Below are positions 6,293 to 11,661 of a stretch of DNA of 11,661 nucleotides, one piece after another. Both the position numbers and the translations under genes were made by a program. The stretch is taken from positions 1-11,661 of the forward strand of contig JAATFK010000649.1 of the NCBI GenBank assembly GCA_015655225.1, read 5' to 3'. The stretch comes from Solirubrobacterales bacterium (GTDB lineage Bacteria > Actinomycetota > Thermoleophilia > Solirubrobacterales > Solirubrobacteraceae). The notes below the pieces were generated by a model, which had not been told where the DNA came from, ran no database searches, and saw only the letters and a program-made list of their open reading frames with translations. Numbering within the stretch: the first letter of the stretch is position 1; every line of letters begins with the position of its first letter.

Positions 6293-7153
6293 GTGAAGTT
6301 CGAGAAGTGGCAGGCCCTTGGCAACGACTACCTGATCGTCGAGGCCGCCGAGCTTCCCTTCCCGCTGACCGGCCCGCGCGTCGCGAAGCTCTGCGCCGGC
6401 CACTTCGGGATCGAGTCCGACGGCGTCCTGCTGCTGGCGCCGTCCGAGCGCCCCGGCTACGTCGCCGACCTGCGGATCTTCAACCCCGACGGCTCCGAGG
6501 CGGAGCTGTCGGGCAACGGCGCCCGCGAGGCGATCATGTACCTGCGCCAGCGCGGCTGGACCGACGCCGACACGTTCTCGATCCACACGGTCGCCGGCGA
6601 GATCCGCCCGACGATCACCGGCCCGAGCACATGCCGCGTCGACATGGGACGCGCGAAGCTGACCTCGAAGGACTTCCCCGGCGGCCCCCCCGACGGCTCC
6701 GCCACGCTCACCGCCGACGGCATCGAGTGGGCCTTCCAGCACGTCTCGATCGGGAACCCGCAGTGCGCGATCGCGGTCGGCTCCGAGGAGGAGCTGGCGG
6801 CGCTCGACCTGCCGGCGATCGGCTCCGCGATCGAGCGCAACGAGCTCTTCCCCAACCGCACGAACGTCTCCTGGTACGCCGAGCTGGCGCCCGACCGGAT
6901 CCGCGCGCGGATCTTCGAGCGCGGCGTCGGCGAGACGCTCTCCTCCGGCACCGGCGCGACGGGCGCGGCCGTCGCGCACGTGCTGCGTGGCGGCGGCGGG
7001 GAGGACGGCCTCGTGACCGTCCTGCTCGACGGCGGCGAGCTCGACGTCGAGGTGGCCGAAGACCTGCACGTGAACCTGACCGGTTGGGCCGTCCCCGTCT
7101 TCGCGGGCGTCCTCTCCGCTGACTTCCTGAAGGAGCTGCATGCGACCGAGTAA
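6293..7153 (+). CDS. dapF: DapF-like diaminopimelate epimerase with both catalytic cysteines replaced by serine
   Basis: The 286-residue protein has the double hot-dog-like DapF fold by sequence: MKFEKWQALGND (N11), GIESDGVLLL (39-48), FNPDGSEAELSGNGAR (63-78), IGNPQCAI (153-160), NRTNVSW (188-194) and ERGVGETLSSGTGATGAAVA (209-228). DapF interconverts LL- and meso-diaminopimelate with two opposed cysteines acting as base and acid (C73 and C217 in H. influenzae). Here the equivalent residues are S73 (TCG at 6509) in LSGNGAR and S218 (TCC at 6944) in SSGTGAT. Substrate-contact positions N11, N64, G74-N75, N155, N191 and E209-R210 look intact. The other cysteines (C34, C114, C158) are not at the catalytic sites. 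GIESDG differs from the common GIGADG. The gene overlaps dapL by 14 bases, supporting a role in the DAP pathway. It may be a serine-variant epimerase, a weak or altered enzyme, or a relative with another substrate. Confidence 0.85.
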   Translation: MKFEKWQALGNDYLIVEAAELPFPLTGPRVAKLCAGHFGIESDGVLLLAPSERPGYVADLRIFNPDGSEAELSGNGAREAIMYLRQRGWTDADTFSIHTVAGEIRPTITGPSTCRVDMGRAKLTSKDFPGGPPDGSATLTADGIEWAFQHVSIGNPQCAIAVGSEEELAALDLPAIGSAIERNELFPNRTNVSWYAELAPDRIRARIFERGVGETLSSGTGATGAAVAHVLRGGGGEDGLVTVLLDGGELDVEVAEDLHVNLTGWAVPVFAGVLSADFLKELHATE

Positions 7154-8303
7154 GCGCCTGGACCGGATCCCTCCCTACCTCTTCGCGCAGCTGGAGCGCA
7201 GAATCGCGGAGAAGAAGGCGGCCGGCATCGACGTCATCTCGCGCGGGATCGGCGACCCCGACATGCCGACCTTCCCGCCGATCGTCGAGGCCGCGCAGCG
7301 CGCCGTCGCCGATCCCGGCACGCACCAGTACCCGTCCAACCGGGGCCGTCAGGACTTTCGCGAGGGCGTCGCCGCGTTCTACGACCGCCGCTTCGGCGTG
7401 ACGCTCGACCCGGACACCGAGGTGATGCCGGCGATCGGGGCGAAGGAGTGCATCTTCAACCTCAACCTCGCCTTCCTCGACCCCGAGGACATCGCGCTCG
7501 CGTCCGACCCCGGCTACCCGGTCTACACCGGCGGGCCGCTGCTGGCGGGCGCCGACTCGGTGCTGATGCCGCTCGTGCCGGAGCTGGGCTTCGCCCCCGA
7601 CCTCGACGCGATCTCGGCCGCCGACGCCGCCCGCGCGAAGCTGCTGTTCATCAACTACCCGAACAACCCGACCGGCGCGATCGTCCCGGAGGGCTTCTTC
7701 GAGAAGGTGGTGGCGTTCGCGCGCGAGCACGAGATCCTCGTCGTCCACGACAACGCGTACAGCGAGACGACCTACGACGGCTACGTCGCGCCGTCGTTCC
7801 TCGCGACGCCGGGCGCGAAGGAGGTCGGCGTCGAGGTCTTCTCGTGGTCGAAGGGCTACAACATGACCGGCTGGCGCTGCGCCGCGATCGTCGGCAACGC
7901 GGAGGCGATCTCCGCCTACTGGAAGCTGAAGTCGAACATCGACTCGGGGCTCTTCGAGGCGATCCAGCTGGCCGGCCTGGCGGCTTTGCAGCCGGAGGTC
8001 GACGCGGAGGTCGCGCGGATGAACGCGATCTACACGCGCCGTCGCGACCTCGTCTGCGACGCGCTGCGCGCGGCCGGGGTCGACGTGACCTCGCCGAGAG
8101 GGACGATCTACGTCTGGGCGCCGGTTCCCCCCGGCTACGAGAGCGCCGCCGCCTACTGCGAGCACGTGCTGGAGGAGGCGGCCGTCGTGATCTCCCCGGG
8201 CGGCGCGTACGGGGCGAGCGGCGAGGGCTTCTTCCGCATCTCGCTGACGACGCCCGACGACCGCCTCACCGAGGCCGTCGCGCGGATCCAGAGACTCGGC
8301 TAG
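7140..8303 (+). CDS. dapL: DapL, LL-diaminopimelate aminotransferase (class I/II PLP aminotransferase)
   Basis: The 387-residue protein is a fold-type I aminotransferase. It has ISRGIGDPDMPTF near the N-terminus (33-45), YPSNRGRQDFREGVAAFY (64-81), GAKECIFNL (100-108), the PLP-contact block INYPNNPTGA (171-180), D204 in VVHDNAYSE, the Schiff-base lysine K238 in SWSKGYNMTGWR, and the carboxylate-binding R366 in EGFFRISL. The GIGDPD start, the GAKE motif and the NAYSE..YDGY segment match the LL-DAP aminotransferase (DapL) group, which converts tetrahydrodipicolinate directly to LL-diaminopimelate using glutamate. A related aminotransferase such as one for glutamate/aspartate is possible but less likely beside dapF. 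AAGGAG (7130-7135) sits 4 bases before the ATG. The start overlaps the end of dapF by 14 bases, so translational coupling is expected. Confidence 0.85.
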   Translation: MRPSKRLDRIPPYLFAQLERRIAEKKAAGIDVISRGIGDPDMPTFPPIVEAAQRAVADPGTHQYPSNRGRQDFREGVAAFYDRRFGVTLDPDTEVMPAIGAKECIFNLNLAFLDPEDIALASDPGYPVYTGGPLLAGADSVLMPLVPELGFAPDLDAISAADAARAKLLFINYPNNPTGAIVPEGFFEKVVAFAREHEILVVHDNAYSETTYDGYVAPSFLATPGAKEVGVEVFSWSKGYNMTGWRCAAIVGNAEAISAYWKLKSNIDSGLFEAIQLAGLAALQPEVDAEVARMNAIYTRRRDLVCDALRAAGVDVTSPRGTIYVWAPVPPGYESAAAYCEHVLEEAAVVISPGGAYGASGEGFFRISLTTPDDRLTEAVARIQRLG

Positions 8304-8329
8304 AAGGGACCGGGGGTCGCCGGCGGCAC

Positions 8330-8335
8330 TAGACT
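8330..8335 (+). promoter_or_regulatory. Putative -10 element upstream of the hflX reading frame
   Basis: TAGACT matches TANNNT and ends 6 bases before an ATG at 8342, which is in frame with hflX. The intervening bases GGAAGG also resemble a ribosome binding site but abut the ATG. GGGACC at 8306-8311, 18 bases upstream, is a weak -35 candidate. Transcription would start at or next to the ATG. Confidence 0.4.
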
Positions 8336-8341
8336 GGAAGG

Positions 8342-8422
8342 ATGCCGACGACCCGCAGCCGCAACGGCCGCACCACACCCACGCGCCCCGGCGAGCAGGA
8401 GCCGACCGGTCGCGCGCGCTAG
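8342..8422 (+). CDS. 26-codon open frame in phase with hflX, ending in TAG: broken N-terminal extension or leader peptide
   Basis: ATG at 8342 opens a 26-residue basic, Thr/Arg-rich peptide (begins MPTTRSRNGRTTPT, ends TGRAR) stopped by TAG at 8420-8422. The frame then continues through CGC GCG TAC to the first ATG of hflX at 8432 and on through the whole gene. Read as one protein, the junction would be RAR-(stop)-RAYMIAALPEGDD. That aligns with the E-[RQ]-A-x-L-V start of other HflX proteins, suggesting that the TAG replaces a GAG glutamate codon. Whether this is a nonsense mutation, a sequencing error, a leader peptide with reinitiation, or a read-through site cannot be decided from this sequence. 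Confidence 0.45.
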   Translation: MPTTRSRNGRTTPTRPGEQEPTGRAR

Positions 8423-8428
8423 CGCGCG
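8413..8428. repeat. Perfect 16-bp palindrome centred on the in-frame TAG before hflX
   Basis: CGCGCGCTAGCGCGCG is fully self-complementary (8 + 8 bases, centre CT|AG). It places the amber codon at its axis, 4 bases before the hflX ATG. It could form a hairpin or cruciform, bind a dimeric regulator, or cause sequencing artefacts. Confidence 0.7.
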
Positions 8429-8431
8429 TAC

Positions 8432-9664
8432 ATGATCGCCGCGCTGCCCGAGGGCGACGACCTGGCCGAGCTGGAGGAGCTGCTGCGCACCGCCGGCGTC
8501 GCCGTCGTCGGCCGGCTCGTGCAGCACATGGAGCAGCCGCACCCGAACACGTACCTCGGCACCGGCAGACTGGCGGAGCTGAAGGAGCTGCTGAGAGACT
8601 CCGACGCGAACGTCGTCGCCTGCGACGACGAGCTGACGCCCCGCCAGGGCCGCAACCTGGAGGAGGCGCTCGGCGTCCCGGTCGTCGACCGGACCGCGAT
8701 CATCCTCGACATCTTCGCCGGCCACGCCAACTCGGCCGAGGGCAAGCTGCAGGTCGAGCTGGCGCAGCTCGACTACAACCTCGCCCGCATGCGGGGCCTC
8801 TGGACCCACCTCGAACGGCTCGGCGGCGGCGTCGGCACGCGTGGCCCGGGCGAGTCGCAGCTGGAGACCGACCGCCGCCTCGCGCGCGATCGCATCTCGG
8901 CGCTGCGCCGCCGGCTCAAGGAGGTCCAGGCGAGCCGTGGCGTGATGCGGGCCGAGCGGGAGCGGGCGAAGCTTCCGACGATCGCGCTCGTCGGCTACAC
9001 GAACGCCGGCAAGTCGACGCTCCTGAACGCGATGACGGGCGCCGACGTGGGCGTCCGCGACCGCCTCTTCCACACGCTCGACCCGACGACCCGCTCGCTG
9101 CGGCTCGGCGGCCGCGACTACCTGCTGACCGACACCGTCGGCTTCATCCGCAAGCTGCCCCACCAGCTGGTCGACGCGTTCGGCGCGACGCTGGAGGAGA
9201 CGCGCATCGCGGACCTGCTCCTGCACGTCGTCGACGGCTCGGCGAGCGAGGAGGACCAGGTCGAGATGATGACCGCGGTCGAGTCGGTGCTGGAGGAGAT
9301 CGGCGCCGGCGAGCAGCCGCGGCTGCTGGTGCTGAACAAGGCCGACGCGCTCGACGAGAACGCCCGCGAGGAGCTGCTGATCCGCCATCCCGACGGCTTC
9401 CTCGTCTCGGCCCTGACGGGCGAGGGGATCGAGGGGCTGGGGGAGCGGATCGAGGCCGAGTTCGCGCGCTCGCTGCGCGACGTGGAGCTGCTGCTGCCCT
9501 ACGACCAGGGCGGCCGCATGGCGGAGCTGCACGAGGTCGCAGGCGACCTGCTGCGCGAGGACACGCCCGAGGGCGTGCGCGTGAGCGCGCGGCTGCCCGC
9601 GACGGTCGCGGCGCGCTTCGAGCGCTACGCGGTCTCCTCGAACGGCAACGGCTCGCACGCGTGA
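8432..9664 (+). CDS. hflX: HflX, ribosome-associated GTPase
   Basis: The 410-residue protein splits stalled or hibernating 70S ribosomes using GTP. The N-terminal HflX domain (about 1-180) contains PHPNTYLGTGRLAEL (37-50), VVDRTAIILDIFAGHA (84-99), EGKLQVELAQL (103-113) and GTRGPGESQLETDRR (135-149), all family hallmarks. The GTPase domain has G1 GYTNAGKST (188-196), a Thr-containing G2 region, G3 DTVG (234-237), G4 NKAD (302-305) and G5 SAL (326-328). A C-terminal domain with LLPYDQGG (354-361) follows. The ATG at 8432 has no ribosome binding site. It starts inside the first beta strand and lies 9 bases after an in-frame TAG, so the native N-terminus may differ (see the 26-codon frame at 8342). 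The gene overlaps dut by GTGA. Confidence 0.93.
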   Translation: MIAALPEGDDLAELEELLRTAGVAVVGRLVQHMEQPHPNTYLGTGRLAELKELLRDSDANVVACDDELTPRQGRNLEEALGVPVVDRTAIILDIFAGHANSAEGKLQVELAQLDYNLARMRGLWTHLERLGGGVGTRGPGESQLETDRRLARDRISALRRRLKEVQASRGVMRAERERAKLPTIALVGYTNAGKSTLLNAMTGADVGVRDRLFHTLDPTTRSLRLGGRDYLLTDTVGFIRKLPHQLVDAFGATLEETRIADLLLHVVDGSASEEDQVEMMTAVESVLEEIGAGEQPRLLVLNKADALDENAREELLIRHPDGFLVSALTGEGIEGLGERIEAEFARSLRDVELLLPYDQGGRMAELHEVAGDLLREDTPEGVRVSARLPATVAARFERYAVSSNGNGSHA

Positions 9665-10125
9665 GCGGCGGCGAGGCCGGCGGTGCCGCCGCCGGCGAGC
9701 TGCCGATCCGCCGCCTGCACCCCGACGCGATCGTCCCGCGCCGCGCCTACGGCGGCGACGCCGGGCTCGACCTGCACGCGCTCGCGGCGATCACGCTCGG
9801 GCCGGGGGAGCGGGCGCAGGTCCCGACCGGGATCGCGGTCGCGATCCCGGAGGGCCAGGCCGGGCTCGTGCTGCCGCGCTCGGGGCTCGCGACGCGCAGC
9901 GGGATCGCGCTCGTGAACGCGCCGGGCCTGATCGACGCCGGCTACCGCGGCGAGCTGAAGGTCCTGCTGCTCAACACCGACCGCGAGACGCCGTGCGAGA
10001 TCGCGGCCGGCGACCGGATCGCGCAGCTCGTGCTGATCCGCGTCGAGCTGCCGCTGCCGGTCGAGGTCGAGGAGCTGCCCGACAGCGAGCGCGGCAGCGG
10101 CGGCTTCGGGTCGAGCGGGGCCTGA
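9661..10125 (+). CDS. dut: Deoxyuridine 5'-triphosphate nucleotidohydrolase (dUTPase)
   Basis: The 154-residue protein hydrolyses dUTP to dUMP and pyrophosphate, preventing uracil incorporation into DNA and feeding dTMP synthesis. All five trimeric dUTPase motifs are present: I GDAGLDLHA (32-40); II LPRSGLATRSGI (71-82); III NAPGLIDAGYRGELKV (86-101) with catalytic D93; IV GDRIAQLVL (117-125); and V RGSGGFGSSG (144-153), the flexible C-terminal arm that closes over the phosphates. Length is normal for a homotrimeric enzyme. The GTG start at 9661 overlaps the hflX stop as GTGA, so the two genes are almost certainly co-translated. It is the last gene of the conserved plus-strand block; a convergent gene begins 17 bases downstream. 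Confidence 0.95.
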   Translation: MSGGEAGGAAAGELPIRRLHPDAIVPRRAYGGDAGLDLHALAAITLGPGERAQVPTGIAVAIPEGQAGLVLPRSGLATRSGIALVNAPGLIDAGYRGELKVLLLNTDRETPCEIAAGDRIAQLVLIRVELPLPVEVEELPDSERGSGGFGSSGA

Positions 10126-10142
10126 GCGGGCGCCCAGGCGCG

Positions 10143-10161
10143 TCAACGCCGACTGCGTTGA
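10143..10161. terminator. Hairpin at the dut / orphan-gene convergent boundary, possible terminator
   Basis: TCAACGC-CGACT-GCGTTGA is a perfect 7-bp stem with a 5-base loop. It begins at the stop codon of the minus-strand gene and lies 17 bases past the dut stop. Its position suits bidirectional termination, but no T-tract follows on the plus strand. Confidence 0.35.
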
Positions 10162-11081
10162 TTCGCCGTCCGGCTCACCGCTTCTGCCAGGACCACGAGA
10201 GAGTTCCGCTCACGTTGAGCGTGCTGTTGGATCTCGCCGATGGTCTCGTCGACACGGCCTCGATCATCGAGCGCACCAAGGAGCCACACGCGCCCGGTCG
10301 TCCTGAGGACACCGGCGTCGTCGCGTCGACGTTGCGTCTGCTCGATCGCGTACAGCTCGTAGGTCGGATGATGCATATTGAGCCATGAGAGACGCCAGCG
10401 ACTCGTGTCCCAACGCCTGAGAGGATTCTCGAGGCGCCAGAACGACCCGTGATCCGAACCGCCGGCGTCGTGCTCATCGGGCCAACCTGGCATGGCTCGC
10501 CGCCGGTCGGAAGCGACGAACGCATCGACGTCACGGAACTCCTGAACGCCCGCCGGACGACTCGGAGGACGACGGATCGCGTCGACGACGCAGCGTCGAC
10601 CACGGCCCTCGGAGAGCTCGGCGTCGACTGCCTCACGTACGGCGTAGATCTCCTCGGTGAGCAGCATCTGCAGTCGCTCGAGGGCGATCCCCTGATCCTC
10701 ATGCCGCAAGAGCGTCTGGTAGGCGATCCGCAGGTCGGACACCCACGGTTCGGCGCGCCTCAGCCGCCGTCGTTGTCGAAGGGGGAGCGATCGGAGTCGA
10801 TCGGGCGCGCGACGGTCCGCGTCCCGCGCTTCCGCGACCGCCGCCTCGATGGCCTGCCCAGCGCCGTGGTGCAGCCAGCGGTGCAGCTGGATCCTGCGGA
10901 GCTCTCGCGTGACGGCGCGTTCGTAGTTGACGTACGAATCGACGTAGCTGCGCTCGAATGCGAATTCGACGCCCGAAGTCCATGGATCGATCCGGGGAAC
11001 GCCGGCGAACGGCGCCCATCTCTGTCTCCAGCGTCGGCGAGCGTCGCCGAACGCGTGGTCGACGTCATCTGACAGCGCCAT
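10143..11081 (-). CDS. Uncharacterised 312-residue protein, Arg/Trp-rich, probably accessory
   Basis: I do not recognise a family. The ATG at 11081-11079 is preceded by GAAAGG with 4-base spacing, a good ribosome binding site. The protein has no signal peptide or membrane segment. Residues 1-70 are rich in aromatic and basic residues (DARRRWRQRWAPF, FERSYVDSYVNYERAVTREL). About 60-160 looks helical, with many Arg/Glu heptad-like stretches and a basic patch RQRRRLRRA (102-110). A linker at about 165-210 is hydrophilic. The C-terminal 100 residues contain SFWRLENPL, SRWRLSWLNMHHPTYELYAIEQ and GRVWLLGALDDRGRVDETI, which look like a compact beta-rich domain in which a protein repeats its own WR-x-SW signature. 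Codon use is clearly less GC-biased than in the genes to the left. It is divergent from the gene at 11140, with 58 bases between. Confidence 0.6.
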   Translation of the reverse strand: MALSDDVDHAFGDARRRWRQRWAPFAGVPRIDPWTSGVEFAFERSYVDSYVNYERAVTRELRRIQLHRWLHHGAGQAIEAAVAEARDADRRAPDRLRSLPLRQRRRLRRAEPWVSDLRIAYQTLLRHEDQGIALERLQMLLTEEIYAVREAVDAELSEGRGRRCVVDAIRRPPSRPAGVQEFRDVDAFVASDRRRAMPGWPDEHDAGGSDHGSFWRLENPLRRWDTSRWRLSWLNMHHPTYELYAIEQTQRRRDDAGVLRTTGRVWLLGALDDRGRVDETIGEIQQHAQRERNSLVVLAEAVSRTANQRSRR

Positions 11082-11139
11082 ACTGCCTTTCGCAGATCGA
11101 AGACATCGTCATTTCTGTTCATCGTACGAGGACCACGAG
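11082..11139. promoter_or_regulatory. Shared divergent intergenic region of the two orphan genes
   Basis: These 58 bases separate the starts of two divergent genes and hold a ribosome binding site for each: GAAAGG on the minus strand 4 bases before 11081, and GAGGA (11128-11132) 7 bases before 11140. It is among the most AT-rich intergenic stretches in the window. I see no confident -35/-10 pair, but promoters for both genes must lie here or overlap the coding starts. Confidence 0.45.
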
Positions 11140-11661
11140 ATGCACAGAACGAATCGTGAGTCGCAGGGCGAGCTGATCTACCTTTCGGAGCGGAAGCTGC
11201 GAATCGCGGCGCGCCAGCGGGGCATACGAACCGACCGATGGTCGAAGGAGACGACGGTCGATGGCAACGTGCGGCTGTCGCTCGGGCTCCCCACGGTCGC
11301 AAGTGCGGAGGTAGCGCTGAGCGGCCACACTGCGTCGACCGCCGACCGACCGGGTCAGCTCGAACGGACCCTTGGTCGTGTCGTCGATGCACTGGACGCC
11401 GACGGTCTTCCGGATCTCGACGCAGGCGACGCGTCGATTCAGGAAGGCGACTGGTTTCGATTTCGCCGCAGCCTGCGATTCGGCGTCGGCTCGTCCGACG
11501 ATGATCAATCGATCACGGCGTTGGTCGCCGTCGACCGCACCTCTGTGGTTGATGGTGGATTCCGTCCGGGACTTCTCATCCATGGATCAGCCGATCATGT
11601 TCTTGCCCCGTACCGCAAGGACTTTGACGAGGCTGTCGCCATGCGCTCGGGTTCCGGGACC
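11140..11661 (+). CDS. Uncharacterised protein, 3' end outside the window (possible DUF7019/SAVMC3_10250-like)
   Basis: An open frame of 174 codons runs from ATG 11140 off the end of the window. GAGGA lies 7 bases before the ATG. The protein begins MHRTNRESQGELIYLSERKL, continues through a region with LPTVASAEVALSG and TLGRVVDALDADGLPDLD, then SIQEGDWFRFRRSLRFGVG, ITALVAVDR, and LLIHGSADHVLAPYRKD near the cut. The order (short IYLSERK strand at the N-terminus, helix predicting a pairing with a later partner, W/F-R-x-R-SLRFG strand, then LLIHGSADHVL) recalls actinobacterial SAVMC3_10250/DUF7019 proteins, whose function is unknown; this is a weak, memory-based resemblance. Codons are less GC-biased than in the core block, as in its divergent neighbour. 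The minus strand is also open here (11119-11583), but that frame has no ribosome binding site and reads as low-complexity. Confidence 0.6.
   Translation, partial: MHRTNRESQGELIYLSERKLRIAARQRGIRTDRWSKETTVDGNVRLSLGLPTVASAEVALSGHTASTADRPGQLERTLGRVVDALDADGLPDLDAGDASIQEGDWFRFRRSLRFGVGSSDDDQSITALVAVDRTSVVDGGFRPGLLIHGSADHVLAPYRKDFDEAVAMRSGSGT

Noticed and set aside
5549..7141. A 530-codon open frame on the minus strand opposite miaA and dapF, and similar long antisense frames elsewhere
   Set aside because: The products are Arg/Ala/Gly low-complexity and lie opposite genes with clear family motifs. Long antisense frames are expected where third positions are nearly all G or C.
8420..8422. TAG decoded as pyrrolysine in HflX
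   Set aside because: Pyrrolysine is confined to special methylamine enzymes and lineages, and the family expects glutamate here. A mutation, error or reinitiation is simpler.
10760..11392. Minus-strand open frame spanning the divergent region of the orphan genes
   Set aside because: It crosses both gene starts, lacks a fitting start signal, and is Arg/Ser low-complexity. The frame at 10143-11081 has a good ribosome binding site and protein-like composition.

Overview
The window looks like a core chromosomal segment of a very GC-rich actinobacterium. Gene order and protein flavour suggest the Thermoleophilia/Solirubrobacterales group (Conexibacter- or Solirubrobacter-like), but this is inference from gene content: no rRNA or other taxonomic marker is present. 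Nearly all codons end in G or C up to about position 10125. The last 1.5 kb has visibly more relaxed base and codon use.

Layout. Positions 1-2131 (+) hold the 3' end of miaB, a HAD phosphatase, and a radical SAM protein of the Rv2578c/SplB-like type whose GTG start is overlapped by a perfect LexA (SOS) box. Positions 2132-2280 are a non-coding, hairpin-rich leader in front of an MscS-type channel gene (2281-3207). A GC-rich hairpin at 3211-3225 separates that gene from a convergent minus-strand pair, a FIST-domain sensor followed by a short-chain dehydrogenase (5206 down to 3232). From 5275 to 10125 (+) runs the block miaA, dapF, dapL, hflX, dut. A convergent boundary at about 10126-10142 then leads into two unrecognised genes transcribed divergently from about 11110. 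The last one runs off the window.

How the genes fit together. MiaA and MiaB are consecutive enzymes of the ms2i6A37 tRNA modification. DapL and DapF are consecutive enzymes making meso-diaminopimelate for lysine and peptidoglycan. HflX rescues or splits stalled ribosomes and Dut cleans up dUTP. The radical SAM protein is probably a DNA-damage gene because of its LexA box.

Most interesting points: (1) the DapF has serine at both positions normally held by the catalytic cysteines (S73 and S218), while most other active-site motifs are intact and dapL is translationally coupled to it; (2) hflX appears to begin 90 bases upstream of its first usable ATG but is interrupted by an in-frame TAG at the centre of a perfect 16-bp palindrome; (3) the radical SAM gene combines a LexA operator at its start codon, a cluster of AT-ending codons exactly over its iron-sulfur motif, and a C-terminal QGALF that resembles a sliding-clamp-binding peptide; (4) several genes show a -10-like hexamer exactly 6 bases before the start codon, suggesting leaderless transcripts; (5) a possible structured leader precedes the MscS gene. 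No tRNA, rRNA, CRISPR array or insertion sequence was seen.
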